In this document: piece by piece, positions 15,470 through 24,592 of the stretch
How the letters are laid out: the number at the start of each line of letters is the position of its first letter
Position numbering within the stretch: position 1 is the first letter of the stretch
NCBI GenBank assembly: GCA_041287425.1
Contig: JBEULG010000016.1
Span: forward strand, 1 to 64,000
Reading direction: 5' to 3'
DNA length: 64,000 nucleotides
Origin: JAFGSI01 sp041287425
GTDB lineage: Bacteria > Chloroflexota > Anaerolineae > Anaerolineales > Villigracilaceae
Program-made: the position numbers and the translations under genes
Notes under the pieces: model-generated
Databases searched by the model: none
The model's input: the letters and a program-made list of their open reading frames with translations, nothing else
Told to the model about the DNA's origin: nothing

Positions 15470-16516
15470 ATGGATAAGGACAAAGGAAAGTTTACCCGCC
15501 AGGAGATTCTCTCCCAGCCCGAAGCCTGGGCCGCCGCGCTGGAGGTCCTCGCCGCCGCCCGCCGCAGCGTGCTGGACCTCGCGCCGGCCCGCCGTTATGG
15601 ACAGATTCTCTTCACCGGTTGCGGCTCCACCTACTACCTTTCGCTGGCCGCCGCCGCCCTGACTCAGGAACTGACCGGCCTGACCTGCCGCGCCTTCCCG
15701 GCCTCCGAGTTGTGGCTGAATCCGCGCTCGTCTTATGGTCAGGCTGAAAGTCTGACCTACAAAACCCTGCTGGTGGCCGTCTCCCGCTCCGGCGAGACGA
15801 CCGAGACCCTGCGCGCCTGCCAGGCCTTCCTCGAAGCCGGGCGCGGCGACCTGCTCACCCTCTCCTGCTACGAGGACATGCCGCTGGCAAAGATGGGCGC
15901 GCTGAACATCGTCCTGCCTTCTGGGCAGGAGCAGTCGGTGGCCCAGACGCGCGCCTTTTCCACGCTTTACCTGGGGGCGGCGGCGCTGGCCGCGCTCTGG
16001 GCTGACCGCGCCGACCTGTTCGATGCGCTCGCCCGTCTGCCCGAGGCCGGGCGGCGGGTGCTCGCCCAGGCCGTGTCCCTGGCTGCCGAACTCGGCCCCG
16101 ACCCCTCCCTCGACCGTTTCTACTGGCTCGGCTCCGGGCCGCGCTACGGCCTGGCTGGCGAACTCAGCCTGAAGATGAAAGAGATGTCGCTCAGCCACAG
16201 CGAACCGTTTCATTTTCTGGAATTCCGCCATGGGCCGAAGAGCATGGTCACGGCCTCGACGCTGGTCGTCGGCCTGCGCTCCGCCGTCAACGGTTCGCAC
16301 GAGGCGGCCGTGCTGGAAGATATGAAAACCCTGGGCGGCCGCCTCCTTGACGTTGCAGAAACAGGCGCGGACGTCTGCTTCGAGAGCGGCCTCCATGAGG
16401 CCGTTCGCGATGTGCTGTATCTGCCCGTCGGGCAGTCCCTGGCCTTCGAGCGCGCCCTGGCCAAAGGCCTCGACCCCGACCGGCCGCATCATCTCGATAC
16501 GGTTGTCAGATTGTAA
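15470..16516 (+). CDS. SIS-domain sugar-phosphate isomerase/deaminase (AgaS/GlmS-like)
   Basis: A 348-residue cytosolic protein with two SIS domains. The first has ILFTGCGSTYYLSLAAAAL and AVSRSGETTETL. The second has FYWLGSGPRYGLAGELSLKMKEMS and PFHFLEFRHGPKSMV. This is the layout of GlmS isomerase domains and of AgaS, which deaminates or isomerises galactosamine 6-phosphate. It starts 6 bp after the amidohydrolase. With a DeoR regulator, a GH114 and an ABC importer in the same operon, an amino-sugar-phosphate substrate is likely. It lacks the glutaminase domain of full GlmS. Confidence 0.85.
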   Translation: MDKDKGKFTRQEILSQPEAWAAALEVLAAARRSVLDLAPARRYGQILFTGCGSTYYLSLAAAALTQELTGLTCRAFPASELWLNPRSSYGQAESLTYKTLLVAVSRSGETTETLRACQAFLEAGRGDLLTLSCYEDMPLAKMGALNIVLPSGQEQSVAQTRAFSTLYLGAAALAALWADRADLFDALARLPEAGRRVLAQAVSLAAELGPDPSLDRFYWLGSGPRYGLAGELSLKMKEMSLSHSEPFHFLEFRHGPKSMVTASTLVVGLRSAVNGSHEAAVLEDMKTLGGRLLDVAETGADVCFESGLHEAVRDVLYLPVGQSLAFERALAKGLDPDRPHHLDTVVRL

Positions 16517-16589
16517 GGAGGTGAACCGGCAAGAGTATGCGTTTCTCGTCATCCCCTGTTTCCATCCACTTTTGTAAAGGAGAAGAAAG

Positions 16590-17876
16590 ATGAAACACAA
16601 GATTCTCGCCTTGCTGATTGTTCTGGCGATTGGCCTGACCGCCTGCGGCGGCGGAGCCGAACCGGCCGGAGAGGAGGGCGTCATCGTCCTACGCATGTGG
16701 GTGCACACCAACAACGCCTTCATCGCCGGTTACGAGGCTGCCATTGCCGCTTATGAAGCCGAACATCCCAACGTGGACATCCAATTGGAAAACTTCGACT
16801 ACGAACTTTACCTCCAGACGCTCCAAACCGCCATGCCGGCCGGCGAGGAGGCCGACATTCTGCAACTGTTCGGCACCTGGACCTCGCAGTATTACGAGCG
16901 CCTGGCGCCCGTCCCGCCCGAAGTGATGACCGTCGAGGAAGCCCAGCAGACCTTCTACGCCGCGCCCATCGGCGGCTTCATCGTGGACGGCGTCCTGTAT
17001 GGCATGCCGCAGGAGTTTAACATGGAATACGGCGGCGTGCTGGTCAACAAGAGCCTCTATGAGGCCGCCGGTCTGCCCTACCCACCGCAATGGCAGACAA
17101 TGGACGACGTCCTGGCCGACGCCCAGGCCCTGACCCAGACCGATGCGAGCGGCATGATGTCGGTCGCCGGCTTCCATTTCACCTCCGCCGACCCGACCGC
17201 CTTCTCATTCCTGGCCGGCATCAAGCAGCGCGGCGGCGATTACTGGAATGCAGACCGCACCGGTTTCACCTTCAACACGCCCGAAGCGCGCGCCCAGTTG
17301 CAGTGGATGGTAGATGCCGTCAACGCCGGTGTGGTGGACCCGGTGGTCTTCAACGATGAGACCAACTTCGTCATTGACGCCTTCTTCCAGGGCAAGGTCG
17401 GCATCGGCTACATCGGCGCCTGGGCGATTGCCGAAGGGCAGGCCAACTTCCCAGATTTCGCCGACGAGTGGGATTATTTCTATCTGCCGCCCTTCGAGGG
17501 CGACCCGGTCTTCGTGGCCGACTCGGGCTGGGGCCTGACCGTCTCGCCCAACAGCCAGCATCAGGATATCGCCTGGGACTTCATCAAATTCCTCACCACC
17601 AATCCGGAGATGGCCATGCAGTGGAATATCGCCAGCGGCACCATCCCGGCCATGCCGGCGGTGGCCGAGTCGCCTGAGATTGCGGCGGCCATGCCCTGGG
17701 TCCCGAAGGCGCTCGAAATCCTGCCTTACGGTCAGTACCTGGGCAACATGCCCGACCGCGACCTGGTGGTCTACGAAATCATCTACCCGCACATCCTGAA
17801 CACCCTGCAAGGCGTGGAAACGATTGACCAGGCGCTCCAAGCCATCGACACAGAGGCCAATTCTACTTTCCGTTAA
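16590..17876 (+). CDS. Extracellular sugar-binding lipoprotein of ABC importer
   Basis: A 428-residue family 1 solute-binding protein: lipobox LTAC near residue 16, then the substrate-capture fold (VIVLRMWVHTNN, YEAEHPNVDIQLENFDYELYLQTLQTAM, GVLVNKSLYEAAGLPYPPQWQTMDDVL, FIKFLTTNPEMA). It delivers sugars to the two permeases encoded next. ATG 16590 is preceded by AAAGGAGAAG. Domain and context indicate a carbohydrate importer; the sugar is probably an oligosaccharide released by the GH114/GH4 enzymes of the operon. Confidence 0.93.
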   Translation: MKHKILALLIVLAIGLTACGGGAEPAGEEGVIVLRMWVHTNNAFIAGYEAAIAAYEAEHPNVDIQLENFDYELYLQTLQTAMPAGEEADILQLFGTWTSQYYERLAPVPPEVMTVEEAQQTFYAAPIGGFIVDGVLYGMPQEFNMEYGGVLVNKSLYEAAGLPYPPQWQTMDDVLADAQALTQTDASGMMSVAGFHFTSADPTAFSFLAGIKQRGGDYWNADRTGFTFNTPEARAQLQWMVDAVNAGVVDPVVFNDETNFVIDAFFQGKVGIGYIGAWAIAEGQANFPDFADEWDYFYLPPFEGDPVFVADSGWGLTVSPNSQHQDIAWDFIKFLTTNPEMAMQWNIASGTIPAMPAVAESPEIAAAMPWVPKALEILPYGQYLGNMPDRDLVVYEIIYPHILNTLQGVETIDQALQAIDTEANSTFR

Positions 17877-17941
17877 CTCGATTCGGGGCGCGCCGGGCGC
17901 GCCCCTCTGCATTTATTCGATTCTTTCCAGGCGGTGTCGTT

Positions 17942-18916
17942 ATGGAATCCACCTCACAACGAACCAGAAGGCAACATCAAGGGCTGGCGATTGCCAAGCG
18001 GCGTTTCGTTGCCAGCGTGACTGTCCCGCTGCTGCTGTACGAGTCGCTGGGGATTTTCGTCCTGGTTTGGGCCTTCGTCCTGATGTTCTTCGACTACAGC
18101 CCCGGCCGGCTGGGCGGCCCGCTGCTGGGGTTGGGCGGAAGCAACCCCTTCGTTGGGCTGGGCAACTTCATCGAGATGGTCAGCGGCGACTCGGTGCAGG
18201 CCGGTCTCTTCCGCGCCAGTCTGCGCAACACGCTCATCTTTGCTGTGGCCGTGTTGCCGCTCAACCTGGTCATCACCCTGCCGCTGTCCTGGCTGCTGGA
18301 AAGCATCGGCAACCGCTTCAAGGCGCTCTATCGCACCATCTATTTCTTGCCGGTGCTGACTTCCTCGGTCGGCGTGGCGCTCATCTGGATGAGCATGTAC
18401 GATCCGCAGGGCGGTTGGATTAACGCCATCATCCGTTTCTTCGGCGGCACGCCGGTCGCCTGGCTCTCCGACCCGCGCGCCGGTTTCGCCGGCATCTCGG
18501 TGGCGATGTGGGCGGTCATCATCGCCTACTTGTGGCAAGATTACGGCTACAACATGGTCATCTTTATCGCTGCCCTGCAGGGCGTGCCGCAGGAATTGCG
18601 CGAGGCCGCCCTGATTGATGGCGCCAATTCCTGGCAGGCCTTCACCCGCATTACCCTGCCGCTCATTCGCCCGACCATGCTCTTCGTCTGTGTGATGACC
18701 ATGCTTTCCTCCTTCCAGGTCTTCGACATCATCCAGGTGATGACCAATGGCGGCCCCAACAACCAGACCCAGGTGCTGATGCTCGACATCTACAAGAGCG
18801 CCTTCCGCTACCAGAACATGGGCTGGGCTGCCGCCGAGTCCTTCGTGCTGTTCCTGATCGTCATGGGAGTCACCCTCTTCCAGATGCGCGTCCTGCGCAC
18901 AGATTGGGAGTATTGA
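17942..18916 (+). CDS. Sugar ABC transporter permease (MalF-type)
   Basis: A 324-residue inner-membrane protein with six or so helices and the EAA motif EAALIDGANSWQAFTRITLPLIRPT, which docks the ATPase. It pairs with the next permease, one codon gap away. No ATPase gene is in the operon, as is common for importers that use a shared MsmK-type ATPase encoded elsewhere. Confidence 0.94.
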   Translation: MESTSQRTRRQHQGLAIAKRRFVASVTVPLLLYESLGIFVLVWAFVLMFFDYSPGRLGGPLLGLGGSNPFVGLGNFIEMVSGDSVQAGLFRASLRNTLIFAVAVLPLNLVITLPLSWLLESIGNRFKALYRTIYFLPVLTSSVGVALIWMSMYDPQGGWINAIIRFFGGTPVAWLSDPRAGFAGISVAMWAVIIAYLWQDYGYNMVIFIAALQGVPQELREAALIDGANSWQAFTRITLPLIRPTMLFVCVMTMLSSFQVFDIIQVMTNGGPNNQTQVLMLDIYKSAFRYQNMGWAAAESFVLFLIVMGVTLFQMRVLRTDWEY

Positions 18917-18917
18917 G

Positions 18918-19796
18918 ATGACCGTCTCTGCCCTTTCCACAACCGCTGCCCGCCCGCGCAAACCCTTCGGCTGGAGCCGCTTGCTGGGCCGTTTCCTGGT
19001 CTATTTCCTTCTGACCCTCGGCCTGTCTTTCACGCTCCTGCCCTTCGCGATGATGATTCTCAGTTCGTTCAAGACCAACGTCGAGGCCCTGCGCGTCCCG
19101 CCCACCTTCTGGCCCCAGAATTTCACCGTCGAGAATTACCTCAAGATTTTCAACGACCCGCAACTGCCGCTCCTGCGTTTCTACGGCAACAGCGCGTTCG
19201 TCGCCGTCTTCAACGTCTGCTCGACGCTGTTCACCAGTTCGCTGATCGGCTACATGTTCGCCAAGTTCGAGTTCCCGGGCAAGAGGATTCTCTTCGGCTG
19301 GTTCCTGACCATGATGATGATTCCCACCCAAATCACGATGATTCCCAGTTATCTGATTCTCGCCAAACTGGGCCTCATCAACTCGCTGTGGGGGCTGGTC
19401 ATCTTCAGCGCCGTGGACGCCTTCGGAATCTTCATGATGCGCCAGTTCTGCGAGACCCTGCCCACCGAGTTGTTGGACGCCGCCCGCATAGACGGCGCCA
19501 GCGAGTGGCAAATTTACTGGCGCATCGTCTTGCCGCAACTCGGCGCCCCGCTGGCCACGCTGGGCATCCTGGGCTTCATGGGCAACTGGAACGCCTACCT
19601 GTGGCCGATGATTGTCCTGCAAAAAATCGAGGTGCGCACGCTGCCCGTTATCCTGACCTGGTTCAACTCCACGCACACCGGCCAGCCGGCCGTCGTGATG
19701 GCGGCTACGGTGCTGATTGTCATGCCCATCCTCATCGTCTTCCTGTTCTTCCAGCGCTGGATTGTCCAGGGCTTCACGATGACCGGCTTCAAATAA
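18918..19796 (+). CDS. Sugar ABC transporter permease (MalG-type)
   Basis: A 292-residue inner-membrane protein of the MalG class. The features are a first helix ending in MMILSSFKTNVEALRVPPTFWP, the EAA loop LLDAARIDGASEWQIYWRIVLPQLGAPLATLGI, and the C-terminal RWIVQGFTMTGFK. It forms the heteromeric channel with the upstream permease, from which it is separated by a single base. Confidence 0.94.
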   Translation: MTVSALSTTAARPRKPFGWSRLLGRFLVYFLLTLGLSFTLLPFAMMILSSFKTNVEALRVPPTFWPQNFTVENYLKIFNDPQLPLLRFYGNSAFVAVFNVCSTLFTSSLIGYMFAKFEFPGKRILFGWFLTMMMIPTQITMIPSYLILAKLGLINSLWGLVIFSAVDAFGIFMMRQFCETLPTELLDAARIDGASEWQIYWRIVLPQLGAPLATLGILGFMGNWNAYLWPMIVLQKIEVRTLPVILTWFNSTHTGQPAVVMAATVLIVMPILIVFLFFQRWIVQGFTMTGFK

Positions 19797-19805
19797 GGAG
19801 ACCGC

Positions 19806-20747
19806 ATGAGCCGCCGTCTTGCAGGCTTTTCTCTCCTTCTGCTCCTGACCACCCTCCTCGGCGGTTGCCGCCCCGCCGAGCCAGACTGGCTGGCCGTGAA
19901 CGACTTCCTCTACCAATTGCAGCGCGCCGACCCCGACCGCATCGGCGAGACGGCCTTCGACCTGGTCGTCGTCCCCATCTCTGCCGCCGGCAACTCGCCG
20001 CGCGTCATCCCGGCGCTGAAGGAAAGCCCCGGCGGCCCCAAACTCGTCCTCTGCTACATGAGCATCGGCCAGACCGAAAACTACCGCTGGTACTGGGACC
20101 CCGACTGGGTGAACAACCCGCCCTCCTGGCTGGATGCCCCTGATGGCGTCTGGGCCGGCGACTACTGGGTCCGCTACTGGGACCCCGACTGGCAGCGCAT
20201 CATCTACGGCACCCCCGAATCGTACCTCGACCAGATTCTCGCCCTCGGCTTCGACGGCGTCTATCTCGACCGCGTGGACGCCTACTGGTACTACCAGGAG
20301 CAGGGCCGCGCCACCGCCGCCCGCGAGATGGTGGATTTCATCCTCGCCTTCACCGAGTACGCCCGCCAGCGCCACCCCGGCTTCGGCGTCTTCCCCCAGA
20401 ACGCCGAGGAACTGGGCGTCCTGTTCCCCGATTACCTGGAAGCCATGACCGGCATCGGCGTCGAAGACCTGTACTACGGCTACCCGCGCGACCACGAACC
20501 CAGTCCGCCCGAATGGACGGCTGAACGCGAGGCCATCCTCGACCAATGGGTGGCGGCCGGGAAACTCGTCCTGACCATTGACTACACCGCCCGCCCCGAA
20601 CAAATCGCCGATGCCTACTGCCGCGCCCGGGCGCGCGGCTACGTCCCCTACGTCACCGACCGTTCGCTCGGACGCCTGCGCATCAACCCCGGCTTCGAGC
20701 CGACCCTCGAACCCAGCCAGTGGCCCTGCCCGGCCGCTGCCCCTTAA
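19806..20747 (+). CDS. GH114-type (endo-alpha-1,4-polygalactosaminidase family) lipoprotein
   Basis: A 313-residue exported lipoprotein (lipobox LGGC near residue 21). The TIM-barrel matches the TM1410/MJ1477 family, now CAZy GH114, with CYMSIGQTENYRWYW, LALGFDGVYLDRVDAYWYY and FPQNAEELGV; the acidic residues in DGVYLDRVD are the probable catalytic or substrate Asp. Known GH114 enzymes cut alpha-1,4-linked galactosamine polymers. It follows the permease by 9 bp and has an AAGGAG site. The location next to an importer and an amino-sugar-type SIS enzyme supports polysaccharide depolymerisation at the cell surface. Confidence 0.85.
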   Translation: MSRRLAGFSLLLLLTTLLGGCRPAEPDWLAVNDFLYQLQRADPDRIGETAFDLVVVPISAAGNSPRVIPALKESPGGPKLVLCYMSIGQTENYRWYWDPDWVNNPPSWLDAPDGVWAGDYWVRYWDPDWQRIIYGTPESYLDQILALGFDGVYLDRVDAYWYYQEQGRATAAREMVDFILAFTEYARQRHPGFGVFPQNAEELGVLFPDYLEAMTGIGVEDLYYGYPRDHEPSPPEWTAEREAILDQWVAAGKLVLTIDYTARPEQIADAYCRARARGYVPYVTDRSLGRLRINPGFEPTLEPSQWPCPAAAP

Positions 20748-20763
20748 CAAGGAGAAAACGACC

Positions 20764-22095
20764 ATGACCAAAATCACCTTCATCGGCGCCGGTTCGCTCG
20801 GCTTCACCCACGAACTCGTGCGCGATATCCTCACCTTCCCTCTGCTCGAAGACGCCCACATCGCCCTGATGGACATCAACGCCGAGCGCCTCGAATGGGC
20901 CAGGATGGGCGTCGAGAAACTCATCGCCGCCGGCAAACGCCCGGCCACCGTCTCGGCCACGCTCGACCGCGCCGAAGCGCTCAAAGGCGCGGATGTCGTC
21001 CTGACCACCATCCTGGCCGGTTCCACCGAGGTCTGGCGGCACGACATCGAAATCCCCAAGAAGTACGGCGTGGACATCAACGTCGGCGACACGCGCGGCC
21101 CCAGCGGCATCTTCCGCTTCCTGCGCACCATCAACCCGATGATGGACATCGTCCGCGACATGGAAAAGTACTGTCCCGAAGCCGTCTTGCTCAACTACAC
21201 CAACCCGATGGCCATGCTCGTCTCGGCCATTCAAAAGCAATCCTTCATTACCGTCACCGGCCTGTGCCATTCGGTGCAGGGGACGGCGATGATGCTCGCC
21301 GAATGGATCGGCGCCCCCTACGAGGAAATTGACTACCTCTGCGCCGGAATCAATCACATGGCCTGGTATCTCAAATTCCACTGGCGCGGCCGCGACGCCT
21401 ACCCGCTCCTCTACGAAGCCGTCACCACCCGCCCCGAAATCTACAACGCCGAACCCGTGCGCAACGAAATGTTCCTGGCGCTGGGCAAATACGTCACCGA
21501 ATCGAGCGGCCACAACTCCGAGTACAACTGGTGGTTCCGCAAGCGCCCCGACCTCATCGAAAAGTACTGCACCCACGGCACCAACTGGAATCCCGGCGAG
21601 TATGCCTACATCCTCAAAGAATACCAGCACAACGAAGCCACCTGGAAGGACCAGGTCAAAGAGCGGCTGGCGCGTCCGCTCACGCCCGAAGACTTGCAGC
21701 GCGGCCACGAGTATGCCGCCTATATCATCAACGCCCTGCGGGGCGGCGAGCCGTTCAAGTTCAACGGCAACGTCCGCAATACCCACCTCATCACCAACCT
21801 GCCCGAAGACGCCTGCGTCGAAGTGCCGGTGTATGTGGACCGCGCCGGCTTCCATCCCATCCACGTCGGCGCGCTGCCGCCCGAATGCGCCCTGCTGACC
21901 CAACTCTCCAGCGGCATCGAAGAGATGGCCATCCAGGCCTCCCTTGCTGGCGACCCGGTGATGGTCTACCGCGCCATCTGCCACGACCCGCTGACCGCCT
22001 CGGTGCTATCCCTGGCCGAAATCCGCCAGATGACCAACGAACTCTTCGCCGTCCACAAGGACTACCTGCCGCAGTTCAGAACCCACAAGGTGTAG
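20764..22095 (+). CDS. GH4 alpha-galactosidase / 6-phospho-glycosidase-type enzyme
   Basis: A 443-residue NAD- and Mn-dependent family 4 glycosidase. The N-terminal Rossmann motif is ITFIGAGSLGFTHELV, followed by LLNYTNPMAMLV, the metal-binding Cys-His pair in GLCHSVQGT, and GINHMAWYLKF. The GLCHSVQGT and NHMAW forms match the alpha-galactosidase (MelA/AglA-like) branch. A longer frame runs upstream through GH114, but ATG 20764 follows AAGGAGAAAACG and starts the Rossmann fold. It is the last gene of the sugar operon and cytosolic, cleaving imported oligosaccharides. Confidence 0.9.
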   Translation: MTKITFIGAGSLGFTHELVRDILTFPLLEDAHIALMDINAERLEWARMGVEKLIAAGKRPATVSATLDRAEALKGADVVLTTILAGSTEVWRHDIEIPKKYGVDINVGDTRGPSGIFRFLRTINPMMDIVRDMEKYCPEAVLLNYTNPMAMLVSAIQKQSFITVTGLCHSVQGTAMMLAEWIGAPYEEIDYLCAGINHMAWYLKFHWRGRDAYPLLYEAVTTRPEIYNAEPVRNEMFLALGKYVTESSGHNSEYNWWFRKRPDLIEKYCTHGTNWNPGEYAYILKEYQHNEATWKDQVKERLARPLTPEDLQRGHEYAAYIINALRGGEPFKFNGNVRNTHLITNLPEDACVEVPVYVDRAGFHPIHVGALPPECALLTQLSSGIEEMAIQASLAGDPVMVYRAICHDPLTASVLSLAEIRQMTNELFAVHKDYLPQFRTHKV

Positions 22096-22205
22096 AACGA
22101 GATCCTACACCTTACGACGAGAGCAATCCCGCCCTGCAGCGAGAGCGGCGCGATATAATTCGCCTGTCTGATGACAGAAAATTTCCCCTCCACGAGGTCC
22201 GCTCT
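22096..22205 (+). promoter_or_regulatory. Promoter region of surE
   Basis: After a short hairpin at the GH4 stop (AAGGTGTAG 22087-22095 with CTACACCTT 22105-22113, no T-run), a TATAAT box at 22154-22159 lies about 47 bp before the surE start. A clear -35 is not seen. Confidence 0.45.
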
Positions 22206-22970
22206 ATGCACATCCTGGTAACCAACGACGACGGCGTCCAGGCGCCGGGACTGCTGGCCCTGGCGCAGGAAATGCGCCGCCTCGGCACGGTGACCGTCTT
22301 CGCCCCCGACCGCAACTGGAGCGCCTCCGGCCATGTCAAGACGATGGACCGGCCGCTGCGCGTCCGCCAGGTCACCCTGGCCGACGGCTCCCCCGCCCTG
22401 GCTACCGACGGCGCGCCGTCCGACAGCGTGGCCCTGGCCCTGCTGGGGGTCGTCGAGGATAAGATTGACCTGGTCGTTTCGGGCATCAACCCGCACGAAA
22501 ACATCGGCCATGACGTGACCTACTCCGGCACGGTCACCTCGGCGATGGAAGCGGTCATCGCCGGCGTGCCGGGAATCGCCGTCTCGCTGCACTCGCCATC
22601 GCGCTCTGCTGCCAGCCCCGACTATCGCGCCGCTGCTGTCATCGGGCGGCGGGTGGCCGCCAAAGTCCTGGAGAGAGGCCTGCCCGAAGGCATCCTGCTC
22701 AACGTCAACGTCCCCTACTTGCCGCTTGAAGACATTAAAGGCTTCCAGGTCACGCGCCAGGGGCTGCGCGTCTACCGCGATGCCCTGGACGCCCGCCGCG
22801 ACCCGCGCGGCCGTCCCTACTACTGGATCGGCGGCGACTTTCCCACCGGCATAGCCGAGGCCGGCACCGATTACGGCGCCATCCAGGAGGGCTACGTGTC
22901 CATTACCCCGCTGCAATTGGATCTGACCGCCTGGCGGGCGATGGAATTGCTCAAAACATGGGATTGGTGA
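22206..22970 (+). CDS. surE: 5'-nucleotidase SurE
   Basis: A 254-residue stationary-phase survival phosphatase that hydrolyses nucleoside 5'-monophosphates. It opens with the family signature MHILVTNDDGVQAPGL (the Asp-Asp metal ligands) and continues with PDRNWSASGHVKTM, GAPSDSVALAL, DLVVSGINPHENIGHDVTYSGTVTSAMEA and NVNVPYL. Length is typical. ATG 22206 gives the canonical N-terminus. It stands alone between the sugar operon and the tRNA-Sec gene. Confidence 0.96.
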   Translation: MHILVTNDDGVQAPGLLALAQEMRRLGTVTVFAPDRNWSASGHVKTMDRPLRVRQVTLADGSPALATDGAPSDSVALALLGVVEDKIDLVVSGINPHENIGHDVTYSGTVTSAMEAVIAGVPGIAVSLHSPSRSAASPDYRAAAVIGRRVAAKVLERGLPEGILLNVNVPYLPLEDIKGFQVTRQGLRVYRDALDARRDPRGRPYYWIGGDFPTGIAEAGTDYGAIQEGYVSITPLQLDLTAWRAMELLKTWDW

Positions 22971-23185
22971 AACAAGCCCTGCCGCGAAATCCGTTCCTCT
23001 TCTGCCGCCAAGCCGGACTTTCTTTCTGAATCCGGCTAATGTGCGCGCCTGCTGCCGATGATCTCGCCTCACCCGAGGCGCGCCATGCCAGCCCGCTCCG
23101 GCCCGATCGGTTGTCCTCGCCGCTCGGCCGGTCGCCGGGAAAAGTCACCTTGTCAAACCCTCCCCCTTCGAGTATCCTTATCAGC

Positions 23186-23279
23186 GGGAGTGGTTAAGTC
23201 CCGGAGGGCTTCCCGGTCTTCAAAACCGGTGGCGGGCCGCGTTGCGGGCCGCGGTGGGTTCGACCCCCATCCACTCCCG
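23186..23279 (+). tRNA. selC: tRNA-Sec (anticodon TCA)
   Basis: A 94-nt tRNA with an 8-bp acceptor stem (GGGAGTGG / CCACTCCC), discriminator G, an anticodon stem CCGGT/ACCGG with loop CTTCAAA giving anticodon TCA that reads UGA, a long GC-rich variable arm (about 23231-23253), and a TTCGA T-loop. The long acceptor, long variable arm and TCA match bacterial SelC rather than a tRNA-Ser. This implies that selenocysteine is used in the organism. No selA, selB, selD or obvious selenoprotein gene lies in the window. Confidence 0.95.
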
Positions 23280-23334
23280 CCTTCCGTTTCGCGATTCTAC
23301 CCGTTCCCTCGGCTACTCTTTTAGAAGGTGAACC

Positions 23335-24591
23335 ATGAGCGTCCCTGACCCTGAGATCATTCACCGCCTGGTCGCAAGCGTCTTCCGCTTCGACTCGTTT
23401 GCCCTCGGCGATCCGCTCAAGACCTACGTTGCCCGCTACGAGGGCGAGTTGCTGCTCGATTCGAGCCTCGCCTACGACCGGCTGGCGGAGGCCCTGCGCC
23501 CCTATGACCTGGTGCCTCTCTTCCGCCTCGAAGGCGGCCGCCAGGTCATCGTCCTGATGCGCGGCGTCCACCGCTTCGTCATGCCCAAGGTGACAGCCAA
23601 CCTGGTGCTGTTCGCCCTGACCCTGCTGTCGGTCCTCTTTGCCGGAGCCATGTATTCTTATACCGGCCCCATGCCGTGCGACACCTGGGGCAGCATTCAG
23701 ACCCTGTTGCTCAACCTGTGGACCGGCTGGCCCTTTGCCCTCACCCTGCTGGGCATCCTGCTGGCGCATGAATTCGGTCACTACTTCGCCGGCCGTCTGA
23801 ACAAGACGGCAGTGACGCTGCCCTATTTCATCCCCTTCCCCATCAGCCTGCTGGGGACGATGGGCGCGTTCATCCAGTTGAAAGAACGGCCGCGCAACAA
23901 ACGCGTCCTCTTCGACATCGGCGTCGCCGGGCCGCTGGCCGGTCTCATCGTCGCCCTGCCTCTGCTCTATCTGGGGCTGCGCCTCTCGACGACCGGCGTG
24001 GTGGAAAATACGGTCTATTTCCGAGAGGCGGGGGCCTGCGAAATCTGCCCCACCAATGCCCCTCCGGGCGGATCGTACACCTGCCCCGGCGACAACCTGT
24101 TGGAGGGCAACTCCGTTCTCTACCTCGCCATGAAATACCTCGCCAAAGGCGAACTCCTGCCGGCGCCGCCCGTTTACAACCGGCCGGCAGCGCTCTATTG
24201 GATTGAGTATCTGTTCACCAGCCACCCTATCCCCATCGGCGGCCAGGATGTGATGCTTCACCCGGTCGCCATGGCCGCCTGGGCCGGGCTGCTGGTGACC
24301 TTTCTGAACCTGATTCCGGCCGGCCAATTGGACGGCGGCCACATCCTGTACGCCTTGTTCGACAAGCGCGCCCGTCTGCTCCTGCCCTTCGTCCTGGGCA
24401 CAACCGTCCTGATGGGCTTCTTCTGGAGCGGCTGGTGGCTATGGGCAGGCCTGATTTTCCTGCTGGGCCGCGCCCACGCCGAACCCCTCGACCAAATCAC
24501 GAACCTCGACCCGCGCCGCAAGATCATCGGCGGATTTATGCTGCTCGTCTTTCTGCTGGTCATGACTCCCGTGCCGTTCATCGTCTTCTGA
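23335..24591 (+). CDS. M50-family site-2 membrane metalloprotease
   Basis: A 418-residue polytopic zinc protease. The zinc motif HEFGH is at 145-149 and the third ligand region LIPAGQLDGGHILY at about 327-339. About 100 soluble residues precede the first helix, and a Cys-containing loop (EAGACEICPTN, SYTCPGD) interrupts the core. Such EGY1-like or SREBP-type proteases cut substrate helices within the membrane. ATG 23335 follows GAAGGTGAACC. No dedicated substrate is seen; the following gene starts 1 bp after its stop, so the two are probably co-transcribed. Confidence 0.9.
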   Translation: MSVPDPEIIHRLVASVFRFDSFALGDPLKTYVARYEGELLLDSSLAYDRLAEALRPYDLVPLFRLEGGRQVIVLMRGVHRFVMPKVTANLVLFALTLLSVLFAGAMYSYTGPMPCDTWGSIQTLLLNLWTGWPFALTLLGILLAHEFGHYFAGRLNKTAVTLPYFIPFPISLLGTMGAFIQLKERPRNKRVLFDIGVAGPLAGLIVALPLLYLGLRLSTTGVVENTVYFREAGACEICPTNAPPGGSYTCPGDNLLEGNSVLYLAMKYLAKGELLPAPPVYNRPAALYWIEYLFTSHPIPIGGQDVMLHPVAMAAWAGLLVTFLNLIPAGQLDGGHILYALFDKRARLLLPFVLGTTVLMGFFWSGWWLWAGLIFLLGRAHAEPLDQITNLDPRRKIIGGFMLLVFLLVMTPVPFIVF

Positions 24592-24592
24592 C

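Noticed and set aside
18870..21194. A 774-codon open frame on the minus strand
   Set aside because: It lies opposite the permease, GH114 and GH4 genes, which have clear family motifs. High GC content leaves long empty antisense frames; its translation has no recognisable family.
23186..23279. Ordinary tRNA-Ser (TGA)
   Set aside because: The anticodon is TCA, not TGA, and the acceptor stem has 8 bp. The genuine tRNA-Ser TGA is at 43522.
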